A stretch of 64,000 bases of DNA from Paenibacillus sp. 1_12. Lineage in GTDB: Bacteria; Bacillota; Bacilli; Paenibacillales; NBRC-103111. The stretch is taken from NCBI RefSeq assembly GCF_900114475.1, contig NZ_FOTE01000013.1:62001-126000 (forward strand). Reading direction: 5' to 3'. The translations under genes and the position numbers were made by a program. Positions 34,472 to 42,915 of this stretch are shown one piece after another (the first letter of the stretch is position 1; each line of letters begins with the position of its first letter). The notes beneath the pieces are model-generated. The model was not told where the DNA came from and did not search any database. It saw only the letters and a list, made by a program, of their open reading frames with translations.

Positions 34472-34575
34472 CTTGTTATCCCGATCTAATGTAGAGGTAC
34501 TCGGTTAATATGGTATACTATTCTCGCGTATAAGGCTATCGCACCATTTTATGTGTTCTAGAAGGTGGAGTTGTA

Positions 34576-35412
34576 ATGAAGCAAAAGGTCATCGATATCG
34601 GTTTTCTTATGGCAGGTGCACTCATGTTTGCACTTGCTGTCAATCTTTTTATTATTCCCAATACGTTTGGAGAAGGCGGTGTAACAGGCTTAACAATTAT
34701 TTCCTATTACCTGTTCCAGTGGTCTCCTGGATTGGTCAACTTGATTTTGAATGCTTTTTTACTCATGATCGGCTATAAGTTTTTGGATAAGACAACGATT
34801 GTGTATACCATTATTGCTGTGGTATTCAATTCTTTTTTTCTATATTTAACAGAGGGCTGGCGTATTGCTTCAAATGAACTGTTGGTGAATGCCATATTTG
34901 GGGGCGTATTCGCTGGAATTGGCTTGGGTCTGATTATACGGGTTGGTGGCACAACGGCGGGATCTACGATTTTGGCCAGAATCGCTAATAAGTATTTGGA
35001 TTGGAATATCAGCTACTCCCTGCTGTTTTTGGATTTGATCGTTGCGGCTTCTTCTTATTTTATTATTGGGGCTCAAAGCTTGATGCTTACGATCATCATG
35101 CTGTATATAGGTGCCAAAGTAATGGATTTTATTATTGAAGGCGTTAATCCCAAAAAGGCGATTATGATCATATCCGAAGAACAGAATAAAATCGCAGAGC
35201 AAGTGAACGTGCTGTTGGACAGAGGCGTTACGGTTATATATGGACATGGCTATTATTCAAAAAAGCCCAGAGAAATCCTGTATATTATTGTAAGCAAGCA
35301 GGAAGTCAATTTGCTCAAAAAAATTGTGAAGTCAATTGATAACGATGCGTTTATCACCATTCATGATGTGCGTGATGTGTTTGGAAACGGGTTTGTTGAT
35401 ATGTCTAAGTAA
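34576..35412 (+). CDS. YitT-family membrane protein
   Basis: A 278-residue protein with about five to six membrane helices (YitT/DUF161 part, residues 1-165; GEGGVTGLTIISYYLFQ, GGTTAGSTILARI) and a soluble C-terminal DUF2179 domain (AIMIISEEQ, GVTVIYGHGYYSKKPREILYIIV, read across). The family is large in Bacillales and without a settled function. The ribosome site is AAGGTGGA. It is divergent from the MarR gene and followed by a terminator, so it is monocistronic. Confidence 0.9.
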   Translation: MKQKVIDIGFLMAGALMFALAVNLFIIPNTFGEGGVTGLTIISYYLFQWSPGLVNLILNAFLLMIGYKFLDKTTIVYTIIAVVFNSFFLYLTEGWRIASNELLVNAIFGGVFAGIGLGLIIRVGGTTAGSTILARIANKYLDWNISYSLLFLDLIVAASSYFIIGAQSLMLTIIMLYIGAKVMDFIIEGVNPKKAIMIISEEQNKIAEQVNVLLDRGVTVIYGHGYYSKKPREILYIIVSKQEVNLLKKIVKSIDNDAFITIHDVRDVFGNGFVDMSK

Positions 35413-35430
35413 TTCTACAGCAATTAATCT

Positions 35431-35468
35431 AACCTCTAAAGCCACGTTTAGAGGTTATTGCAATTTTT
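35431..35468 (+). terminator. Terminator after YitT gene
   Basis: AACCTCTAAA (35431-35440) pairs with TTTAGAGGTT (35447-35456); ATTGCAA and seven T follow. Confidence 0.8.
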
Positions 35469-35561
35469 TTGGAGATAAATCAAGTTGTCAGGTATTGTTT
35501 TTGATAAAATAGAAGCTGTTATTTGGAAGATCAAATTGCGCATGGAGGATAGCCGACGCTT

Positions 35562-37370
35562 ATGAGCTACAACCTATATATATCTGCATTACTAATGGCC
35601 GCTACCTGCTGCTCATTGTTTATATCCTATCTATGTTGGAAAAGAAGGGAGCTTCCGATCGCGGTTAGTTATGGCCTGGGCATGCTGGCGGGTTCCTTCT
35701 ATTCCTTTGGATATGCTTTTGAAATTGTCAGCTCCAATCTGGAAGAAATCCGCTTTTGGCTGAGATTTGAATATATTGGCATTCCTTTTGGTACGGTACT
35801 ATGGTTTATCATGGTGCTGCAGTTTACCGGATACCAAGCGTTTCTGAATAGACGGAGAATCGCTGTGCTTCTGATTGTTCCTTTTATTACGTTTGTCGCA
35901 CATTATACGAACGATTGGCATCATTGGTTTTATAAAAGCATCGAAATTGACGATTCTGAGGGCTTTCCGCTGGCTTCCTTGGTCACAGGTCCACTATACA
36001 AACTTCATGTGGGGTATGCGTATTTCTTTTGTATCATCGGGATGGGGTTGTTGCTCCGTATGTACCAGAAAGCGGCTCCTGCGGTGAGGAAGCAAATTAC
36101 TTTTGTGGTAATTGGGTCCTGCGGGCCATACGGAGTGACCATTTTATATTTGATCGGTATTGTCCCTACTCCCATTGACTTTTCTCCCTTCGGGTTTGTT
36201 TTTTCGGGGATTTTCTATATGTGGGGAATTTATCAGTTTAACATGCTGAAGCTGGCTCCTCTGGCTTTGCAAAAGGTGTTTGAATCGATGCGGGACGCGG
36301 TTATTGTATTGGATATGGATTACAAGGTCACGAGCTTCAACCAGTCAGCCAAGCGGGTGATGAGGGGATTGAATCATAAAAAAACAAAGAGAATGCCAGC
36401 TTCGGAAATTCTCTCCTTATACCCTGAGCTTTTGGACAGGATCATGCAGGAGCCATTTAAAGAGAGCAGGTTGATGATTACAGAACCGGAAACCTCCAAA
36501 ATTTATAGTGTCCATCTTTCACAGGTCAATGACAGCAATCAGATTGCAATGGGTATCATGCTGCTGTTAAGCGATGTAACGGAGGATGTCCTCACTCAGA
36601 AAAAGCTGCTTGCCAATGCCCAACAGCTGGGTGAACTGAATTCGTTCAAGGATAAGTTATTCAATGTCATTGCTCACGACATTCGTGATCCGCTTGCTAT
36701 ACTTATGAGCCTGATGGAGCTTATGGAGGAGGAAATGCATTCCTGCGATGGGGAGCATGAGGAGGTAGTGAACGAAATGGGGCAGCAAATCCAGAATGCC
36801 TTTATATTGGTGGAAAGTTTGCTGGAATGGTTCCGCAGCCAAAAAGGGGGGATGGTGTTTAATCCCGTCATCGTTGATTTATCTCTAGCTATTCAGGCTA
36901 ATATCCGGCTTCTACAGGTGCGCAGCAAAGGCAAACACATTCAAATAACTTCATACATCCCGGAGGGGACATGGATATATGCCGACAAAGAAATGTTGGA
37001 TTTGATCATCCGCAACCTGCTCTCCAATGCAATTAAATTTACGAATAATGAAGGAAGCATTCAATTAGATGCTCGTCAGGTGGACAATGAAATGATCGTA
37101 TCCATTGGAGACTCGGGAGCTGGTATGACACCGGATAAGGCGAGCACTTTATTTCAGGACGCTTATCCGGTTTCTTCCGATGGAACGGCTGGAGAAACAG
37201 GTGTGGGGATGGGGCTTACGTTATGCAAGGAATTCGTTCGAATGAACGGGGGGGATATCTGGTTCGACAGTATATTGAATCAAGGCAGCACCTTTTACTT
37301 TTCCATTCCAATGCTTCACGAGGAAGCTTATACGACTACCGGACAAAAGGGAAAGAGGAATGCGATATGA
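35562..37370 (+). CDS. Sensor histidine kinase with 7TM N-terminal domain
   Basis: A 602-residue membrane kinase. Residues about 1-225 hold seven hydrophobic segments of the HisKA_7TM type; residues about 235-345 look like a PAS domain (AVIVLDMDYKVTSFNQSAK). The phospho-acceptor is H372 in IAHDIRDPLAILMSL, and the ATPase domain has the N box (NLLSNAIKFTNNEG), DSGAGM and GVGMGLTLCKEF. It overlaps the response regulator by the ATGA junction, so the two are a translationally coupled pair. The signal is unknown; the 7TM domain suggests a membrane or small-ligand signal. Confidence 0.92.
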   Translation: MSYNLYISALLMAATCCSLFISYLCWKRRELPIAVSYGLGMLAGSFYSFGYAFEIVSSNLEEIRFWLRFEYIGIPFGTVLWFIMVLQFTGYQAFLNRRRIAVLLIVPFITFVAHYTNDWHHWFYKSIEIDDSEGFPLASLVTGPLYKLHVGYAYFFCIIGMGLLLRMYQKAAPAVRKQITFVVIGSCGPYGVTILYLIGIVPTPIDFSPFGFVFSGIFYMWGIYQFNMLKLAPLALQKVFESMRDAVIVLDMDYKVTSFNQSAKRVMRGLNHKKTKRMPASEILSLYPELLDRIMQEPFKESRLMITEPETSKIYSVHLSQVNDSNQIAMGIMLLLSDVTEDVLTQKKLLANAQQLGELNSFKDKLFNVIAHDIRDPLAILMSLMELMEEEMHSCDGEHEEVVNEMGQQIQNAFILVESLLEWFRSQKGGMVFNPVIVDLSLAIQANIRLLQVRSKGKHIQITSYIPEGTWIYADKEMLDLIIRNLLSNAIKFTNNEGSIQLDARQVDNEMIVSIGDSGAGMTPDKASTLFQDAYPVSSDGTAGETGVGMGLTLCKEFVRMNGGDIWFDSILNQGSTFYFSIPMLHEEAYTTTGQKGKRNAI

Positions 37371-38122
37371 AGATCGTCGTGATTGATGACGAAAGGGCGA
37401 TGCATTTAATCATGAGGCGGATGTTGGGCAAGATCGAGGAGGTCCATGTCGTGGGCTGCTTTGTGGAGACGATGACGGCATTTTCATATCTGGAGAACCA
37501 CGAAGTGGATCTGTTGCTTGTCGATATTAGTATGCCGAGAGAGAGTGGACTTGATTTTGCCCAAAGGTTGAGAGAGCGTGGAGGACGCATGAAAATCGTC
37601 TTCGTTACCTCACACCAGGATTATGCCCTGTCGGCATTTGACGTCCATGCTTACGATTATATTGTGAAGCCAGTTACACAGGAAAGACTTCACCGAACGA
37701 TTCAGAGAGCACTTTCCGAGCAGTCGGTTGAAGCTTCTCGGGAGGATCGAAGAATGGCGCCCCCTACTGCGGGGATGATGGAAACGAAACTTGAATTGAA
37801 GGGAGACGATCTAAAAGCTGTGCAGGAGTCCCGTATCAACCCGCTTGTGAATGGGCCGGATGACAGTTCAAAGCCTTTGGACCCTCATGATGTTACGGGT
37901 ACCAGGGATTCCTCACAGCTCCTTCTAGATCCCTTGACGAACCGCGAAGTCGAGATTTTGCTGGCCCTGACAGAAGGCTTGTCCAATAGGGAAATAGCCG
38001 ATCGTTTTAGATTGACAGAAGGAACCGTTAAAAACCATTTATACAATCTGTACAGCAAACTCAGTGTAAAGCGGCGATCACAGGCTATCAAGCGGGCAAG
38101 GGAGCTGCAGATATTGGGGTAA
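37367..38122 (+). CDS. Response regulator with LuxR-type HTH
   Basis: ATG 37367 overlaps the kinase stop; upstream frames lie inside the kinase. The protein has 251 residues. The receiver domain (1-120) has Asp7/Asp8, phospho-acceptor Asp53 (LLVDIS), Thr81 and Lys101 (IVKP). Its DYALSAFDVHAYDYIVKPV segment is more typical of LytTR-type receivers. A variable linker (about 125-185) precedes a LuxR HTH (LTNREVEILLAL, GLSNREIADRF, TEGTVKNHLY). The receiver/effector mix suggests a domain swap. The HTH closely resembles that of the gene ending at 810. Confidence 0.92.
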   Translation: MKIVVIDDERAMHLIMRRMLGKIEEVHVVGCFVETMTAFSYLENHEVDLLLVDISMPRESGLDFAQRLRERGGRMKIVFVTSHQDYALSAFDVHAYDYIVKPVTQERLHRTIQRALSEQSVEASREDRRMAPPTAGMMETKLELKGDDLKAVQESRINPLVNGPDDSSKPLDPHDVTGTRDSSQLLLDPLTNREVEILLALTEGLSNREIADRFRLTEGTVKNHLYNLYSKLSVKRRSQAIKRARELQILG

Positions 38123-38210
38123 GGAATGCAGTTAATTAATGTAATTTCTATTAAATAAAAGCAATAAACTGTCGATATTAATAGAAAAGATTGAATTTGG
38201 GGTGTTAAAT

Positions 38211-39068
38211 TTGAATGTTTCTACATATACAACACATCTGATACCTAACCTTTACGATGTTAAAGCGAGGGCAGCAGATCCAGCTATGTACGCAGGCGCG
38301 ATGCCTGGCTCCAGGCAAAAAGAAGACATACTTGAGATTAGTTCAAAAGGCAGGGAGTTGGCTGCGGGTTCCATTGACATGCAGCCGGCACAATACTATG
38401 GCACAGCTGAAATTAACGATTCGTTGAAAAGTATTTTATCGGGCAAATCGCCTGAGGTCAGCAAAGCGGTCTATACGTTAATTCAGTCAAATTTGCTTCC
38501 TGACGGTTCGGTGTCGGATGAGCAGGAAAGGGCGGCTCTGCTAGAGACAGGCTTGTCGCAAGCGAAGTTTCTGGCCGATAACTATATGACGGGTGAAGAG
38601 TCTACCCGATTCTTGTCCACCATAAATCAAATTGCGGCAATAGCCAAAACAAGAACCGTCAATCCAGAAACGGGCCAAGCGTCCTATGTTACGCCTCCTG
38701 AGAGGCCAAGGGGTGCTCCTGAAGGCTATGTCAGTACGGGAGAGTTAATGAAAAGGTTCGATCCCGAGGCGTACAAACAATTAGGAGAGGCCATGATGAA
38801 TGGTGGGGACTGGGGTAAGATTTTATTTCAATTCGCATTAAAGGCTTCCCATAACAATGAGTGGACAACCAAATATAAAGAAGAAACGAACAAGATTGTG
38901 AATGATTTACGGAACACCCCAATAACAAACCGATTCGCTGGCGCCGATACGTCCAGTATGAAAGCTTTCTTGACAGACATGATCACCCAATTTCAGCGAT
39001 CTTCATTGTCCAATACGGAGTCTTTGACGAAGAATATGCAGCAGTTTGCAAACGTTTTGGGACATTGA
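38211..39068 (+). CDS. Hypothetical helical protein, function unknown
   Basis: TTG 38211 lies six bases behind GGGGTG; GTG 38202 is an alternative. The product has 285 residues, no signal peptide, and is rich in Ser, Thr, Ala and Gln. An early segment, EDILEISSKGRELAAG, resembles the conserved DxxxISxxAxEL pattern seen near the start of FlgM-like and other flagellar-linked proteins, but the rest is unrelated. The C-terminal 100 residues look helical (FAGADTSSMKAFLTDMITQF). I do not recognise a family. It follows the two-component genes by about 90 bases, in the same direction, and ends in a strong terminator. Confidence 0.6.
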   Translation: MNVSTYTTHLIPNLYDVKARAADPAMYAGAMPGSRQKEDILEISSKGRELAAGSIDMQPAQYYGTAEINDSLKSILSGKSPEVSKAVYTLIQSNLLPDGSVSDEQERAALLETGLSQAKFLADNYMTGEESTRFLSTINQIAAIAKTRTVNPETGQASYVTPPERPRGAPEGYVSTGELMKRFDPEAYKQLGEAMMNGGDWGKILFQFALKASHNNEWTTKYKEETNKIVNDLRNTPITNRFAGADTSSMKAFLTDMITQFQRSSLSNTESLTKNMQQFANVLGH

Positions 39069-39084
39069 AACAGTTGTTACATGT

Positions 39085-39124
39085 AAAATCCCGCTCCAGT
39101 GCGTTATTATGGAGCGGGATTTTT
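39085..39124 (+). terminator. Strong terminator after the hypothetical gene
   Basis: AAAATCCCGCTCCA pairs with TGGAGCGGGATTTT, then T run. Confidence 0.9.
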
Positions 39125-39158
39125 ATATGTACATGCATTAGATAAGAGATACGCTGTT

Positions 39159-39204
39159 GGGGTATGATGTAAGAGAATATTGGAGTATGATGTTAAAGGA
39201 TTAT
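39159..39204 (+). repeat. Imperfect 23-bp tandem repeat upstream of permease gene
   Basis: Two adjacent 23-bp units, both containing GTATGATGT (39159-39181 and 39182-39204), differ at about five positions. They lie about 80-125 bases before the permease start and could be regulator sites. Confidence 0.5.
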
Positions 39205-39285
39205 GGAGAGTTCCTTGATTAGGCATCATCACGCCATTAGAATCGAGGAAGCATTTCATTCAAGTTAAATAGGAAAGGTGAGAGA

Positions 39286-40572
39286 ATGACTAGATTATCT
39301 TCATGGACAACTACCTTTGCATCTTTACAGTGGTTATTTTTTATTTTTGCCAATACGGTGGTTGTACCCGTATCTATTGGCTTGGCATTTGATTTGCAGC
39401 CGCAGGAAGTTGCCGGTATTCTTCGCAGTTCATTGATTTTTACAGGGGTCGCATGTCTGCTCCAAGGGCTTGTAGGGCACCGTTATCCAATCATGGAGGG
39501 ACACTCGGGAGTGATGTGGGGATTAATCCTCAATCTCTGTTTATCAGCCTCTTCCATGGGAATGAGTTATTCGTCAATAGGCGGGGGAATTGCAACGGGT
39601 ATGCTGCTCGCGGGAGTGGTTGTACTTATACTGGGGGCGTTTAATCTTCTGGTTTTTATTCGAAAAGTATTCGCGCCGATGGTTATGAGTGTTTACTTGT
39701 TTTTATTAACCTTTCAACTCGTGTTTATCTTTTTCAAAGGAATGCTAAAGATTTCACCGGACGGTACACTTGATTTACCGATAAGTTTATTTTCATTAGG
39801 AATTGTTGTTTTGGTAAGCTTAATAAAAATTAAAGGGGGGAATGTTGTAGGGAGCTTTTCTATTCTAATAGGAATAATCGTTGGTTGGATATTATACCTG
39901 ATTATTTTTCCGTCAGAGCCATCATTTAGCAGCCCATCCGACACTGGAGTTCCGATTTTTCCATTAGGTATGCCGAATTTAAACATAGGTATTATTACGA
40001 TCGTGTTCATAGCCAGTTTTATTAATCTGAGTAATACGATCACGTCTGTTCAAGCGGCATCAACCCTTCTGAATGAAAAACCATCGCAGGGTCAGTTTAA
40101 CCGATCATATTTATTATCTGGCTTGTACTCCATAGGGGCCTCTGTTTTTGGGTTGGTTTCCTTTGCACCCTTTTCATCATCCATTGGATTCCTGGAAAGT
40201 ACGCGTATTTTTAATCGTAAGCCATTTCTGATTGGCGGCGGACTGATCGCTATGCTGGGCATTATATCCCCCTTAAGCAGAATGTTAGCCACACTGCCTT
40301 TAACAGTGGGAAATGCGGTTTTATTTGTTGCGTATTTACAGCTGTTTGGAACCTCTTTAAGAAGCTTAAACGGGTACGTATTTAATTCAATAACGATTTA
40401 TCGGTTAGCTGCTCCTGTGTTGATCGGAATTTGCATCATGAATGTTAATGTCGCGTACTTTAACCATTTACCTATTTTATTGCAGCCTTTAGTTTCAAAT
40501 GGCTTTATTATGGGAGTTTTGTTATCCATTCTGCTTGAAAAACTTGTGAAATGGGATGAAGGAAGTGGATAG
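39286..40572 (+). CDS. NCS2-type uracil/xanthine permease, YwdJ-like
   Basis: A 428-residue protein with about 12-14 membrane segments of the nucleobase:cation symporter 2 fold. Recognisable parts are FANTVVVPVSIGLAF, a HRYPIMEGHSGVMWG segment (NCS2 substrate-site region) and FAPFSSSIGFLESTRI. It is closest to the divergent YwdJ branch, so xanthine, uracil or another nucleobase is possible. The ribosome site is GGAAAGGTGA. It has no purine riboswitch that I can see. It appears monocistronic. Confidence 0.82.
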   Translation: MTRLSSWTTTFASLQWLFFIFANTVVVPVSIGLAFDLQPQEVAGILRSSLIFTGVACLLQGLVGHRYPIMEGHSGVMWGLILNLCLSASSMGMSYSSIGGGIATGMLLAGVVVLILGAFNLLVFIRKVFAPMVMSVYLFLLTFQLVFIFFKGMLKISPDGTLDLPISLFSLGIVVLVSLIKIKGGNVVGSFSILIGIIVGWILYLIIFPSEPSFSSPSDTGVPIFPLGMPNLNIGIITIVFIASFINLSNTITSVQAASTLLNEKPSQGQFNRSYLLSGLYSIGASVFGLVSFAPFSSSIGFLESTRIFNRKPFLIGGGLIAMLGIISPLSRMLATLPLTVGNAVLFVAYLQLFGTSLRSLNGYVFNSITIYRLAAPVLIGICIMNVNVAYFNHLPILLQPLVSNGFIMGVLLSILLEKLVKWDEGSG

Positions 40573-40709
40573 TAGTCACCGTTGACTAATCCATTTAAAC
40601 GATATATAATCATAAATATAATAATCACATGTGACTATAATATTTTCGTGGACATAGATCAAACAAATTGCCCTTATGAAGAGTAACATACAACAGGAGG
40701 GATACAGTT

Positions 40710-41195
40710 ATGGTTCAATTCGGCGCACTTCATATGCAAGCTGTTTCCAGTATCGGTATGATTGCAATGGCATTGCTCACCATCTTTGTTCGTATGCGGG
40801 CAGCCAGCAAACCGGTCTCTACGGTGAAGATCATTATGCCTCCAATTGGCATGAGTACGGGCTTCTTTATGTTTGTCTCGCCCGCTTTTCGGGTGCCTGG
40901 GACTTGGGCTTTGCTTGCTTTATTGGTGGGACTGCTATTCTTTTCCTACCCATTAATCCGCAGTTCTAAATTGGAGCTGCACAGTGGTGAAGTATTTGTC
41001 AAGCGATCGCAGTCGTTCGCCTACGTAATGCTGGGCCTGTTGGCACTTCGCATAGCGCTTCATAGCTACATTGAACAATATATATCGATCCCGCAAACGG
41101 GAGCCATTTTCTTTTTGCTCGCTTTTGGAATGCTCGTACCTTGGCGGGCCGCTATGCTGCTGAGATACCGCAGACTGCTGCGAACCGTTGCATAA
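40710..41195 (+). CDS. CcdC-like membrane protein
   Basis: A 161-residue protein with four or five membrane helices and the CcdC-family signature TIFVRMRAASKPVSTVKIIMPP followed by GMSTGFFMF (spanning two pieces). B. subtilis CcdC was named from its neighbourhood with cytochrome c biogenesis, but its biochemical role is not established. The ribosome site is GGAGGG. No cytochrome c genes are nearby here. It shares a terminator with the convergent lipoprotein gene. Confidence 0.82.
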   Translation: MVQFGALHMQAVSSIGMIAMALLTIFVRMRAASKPVSTVKIIMPPIGMSTGFFMFVSPAFRVPGTWALLALLVGLLFFSYPLIRSSKLELHSGEVFVKRSQSFAYVMLGLLALRIALHSYIEQYISIPQTGAIFFLLAFGMLVPWRAAMLLRYRRLLRTVA

Positions 41196-41233
41196 AGCAT
41201 GCCACCAGCTATTCACAGAAATAACTAGAATAG

Positions 41234-41269
41234 GCCCTATTAGCGTTCCAAGCTAAATAGGGCTCTTTT
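41234..41269. terminator. Two-way terminator between ccdC-like and YhcN-like genes
   Basis: GCCCTATTAGC pairs with GCTAAATAGGGC (one bulge), then CTCTTTTG on the plus strand; A-rich flank on the other side serves the minus strand poorly. Confidence 0.65.
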
Positions 41270-41277
41270 GCTATTCA

Positions 41278-41985
41278 TTATTTAACGTTTTGCTCAGCAG
41301 CGTGTTGAATAATGGTTGAGATGTCTTTGTCCAGCTTATTGACAGAAGACCCGGAGTTTAGGGTAGCTTTTACTCGATCCATGGTACTTAAATCGTCGGT
41401 ATTGTTAACCGTTAATACGCGGATATTTCCCCCGAAGATCGATTGAATCTCGCTTTGTGCACGCCCCAGGCCATTATCTTTAGTACCTTGAATCTGTATG
41501 GGTCCGGTACCTCTGGAACTCTGCAGCCCTTTTCCCGACGAGCCTGTATGTGAGCTCAATAATTTGCTCTGCAGCGGTTCATAACTTGCCCCATCGGTGT
41601 GCGGCTCCGCCTCTCCTAATACAACCAAATCACCCAGTACTAATACTTTAATCCCGGATATACCCGCATCGTTCAGCATGGTTTCAATCTGGGATGAAAC
41701 ACCATTGGCGAGAAGGCTTGAACTGCCAATACGGCTATATACAGATGTGCCCATTCCGCTAAAGGTCGATCCATGCTGGTTCGTAGTTTTAACTTTAGGA
41801 CCATCGTAGCTTGGAATGATATTGCTATCCGTGTTGGCTTTTTCATTATGTGCATGCAGAGGTGCCGGTGTTGAATTTATTTCTGTCGATTTTGCTTGTT
41901 GGCCCTGTTGCGCACTCGTGCAAGCTGATAAAATAACTGCTGCAATTAAAATCGGGACCGTGCTTTTGATCCAAGTTGTTGTCAT
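41278..41985 (-). CDS. YhcN/YlaJ-family sporulation lipoprotein
   Basis: A 235-residue protein with a lipoprotein signal (ILSAC, Cys about residue 22) and a YhcN/YlaJ-type domain (GISGIKVLVLGDLVVLGEA, then IQSIFGGNIRVLTVNN). These proteins are made in the forespore and found in the inner spore membrane in Bacillus, with a mild role in germination and outgrowth. The ribosome site is GGGGGAT. I could not identify a convincing SigG promoter. It is monocistronic and convergent with the CcdC-like gene. Confidence 0.8.
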   Translation of the reverse strand: MTTTWIKSTVPILIAAVILSACTSAQQGQQAKSTEINSTPAPLHAHNEKANTDSNIIPSYDGPKVKTTNQHGSTFSGMGTSVYSRIGSSSLLANGVSSQIETMLNDAGISGIKVLVLGDLVVLGEAEPHTDGASYEPLQSKLLSSHTGSSGKGLQSSRGTGPIQIQGTKDNGLGRAQSEIQSIFGGNIRVLTVNNTDDLSTMDRVKATLNSGSSVNKLDKDISTIIQHAAEQNVK

Positions 41986-42144
41986 CCTAATCCCCCATGT
42001 AAGTCGTTGATAGCCACTTTCTACTATTATTATCCTAACGCTTATTTATTATTTGTTGAGCTTTCGAATCCAATTAACAAATTTTGATGTTTAATCCATT
42101 AATAACTTGCGAATAGTAATGTACAACGTAGGAGGTGGATTATC

Positions 42145-42900
42145 ATAGCTAATCAAAGTGAACACAAAGAACCTGATGAATCTCGCCGCAAATTTTTAAA
42201 AAATTCAGGGTATGCGGTTGGTGGTCTTGTCGTGGGTGGTGTGGTAGGAAGTCTGTTTCGAAAAACGTCCAATCCGGCCGCTCCCGTCACTCCCGTCACG
42301 CCTGCTCCTGAAGCAGTGAACTATAACCAAGCATTGATGTATTTTAATCAGGAGCAATTTTTGATTACGGAAGCTGCTACCGAACGGATTTTCCCTGGTG
42401 ATGACAATGGGCCTGGGGCCAAAGATTTGGGCGTAGCCTACTTCATCGATCACCAACTAGCTAGTGAATGGGGCTCTAATGGCAGAGAATATATGCAAGG
42501 TCCCTTTTTTGCAGGTGAAAAGACTCAAGGCTATCAAGGCCGATTAAAGCGCAAAGAAGTGTTTGATATCGCACTGCGTGAGATGCAGAACTACAGCATG
42601 CAAAAGTATCAGAAGGGCTTTACCAGTCTTGCTCCTGAAGAACAGGATGCCGTGTTGAAAGCATTTGAAACTGACGAGGCTAAGCTGACCACGATATCGG
42701 CTAGCGGATTTTTCAAGACGCTTTTCGGCAGTACGATGGAAGGGGTATATGCGGACCCGCTATATGGGGGCAACAATAAAATGAATGGCTGGAAAATGAA
42801 AAATTTCCCAGGAAATCAAATGTCGTATACCGACATCATTGAGCAGGACAAATTTGCGAAAATAGCGCCGGTAAGCTTGAGAGAGCATCTTCCCCATTAA
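42145..42900 (+). CDS. Gluconate 2-dehydrogenase subunit 3-like protein, Tat signal, probable ATA start
   Basis: The frame is open well before the first standard start (GTG 42232). AGGAGG (42130-42135) points to codon 42145, which is ATA, and the frame from there reads ANQSEHKEPDESRRKFLKNSG, a proper twin-arginine signal (S13-R-R-K-F-L-K). Starting at GTG 42232 would cut off the signal. The 251-residue product matches the small gamma subunit (PF13618-type) of membrane-bound gluconate/glucose dehydrogenases (EATERIFPGDDNGPGAKDLGVAYFIDHQLA, read across). It chaperones and co-exports the flavoprotein subunit, whose gene starts 15 bases on. Confidence 0.82.
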   Translation: MANQSEHKEPDESRRKFLKNSGYAVGGLVVGGVVGSLFRKTSNPAAPVTPVTPAPEAVNYNQALMYFNQEQFLITEAATERIFPGDDNGPGAKDLGVAYFIDHQLASEWGSNGREYMQGPFFAGEKTQGYQGRLKRKEVFDIALREMQNYSMQKYQKGFTSLAPEEQDAVLKAFETDEAKLTTISASGFFKTLFGSTMEGVYADPLYGGNNKMNGWKMKNFPGNQMSYTDIIEQDKFAKIAPVSLREHLPH

Positions 42901-42915
42901 AAAAGAGGTGAACCT

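Noticed and set aside
39125-39285. Purine riboswitch before the NCS2 permease
   Set aside because: The conserved loop sequences of the purine aptamer are not present; only a tandem repeat is seen.
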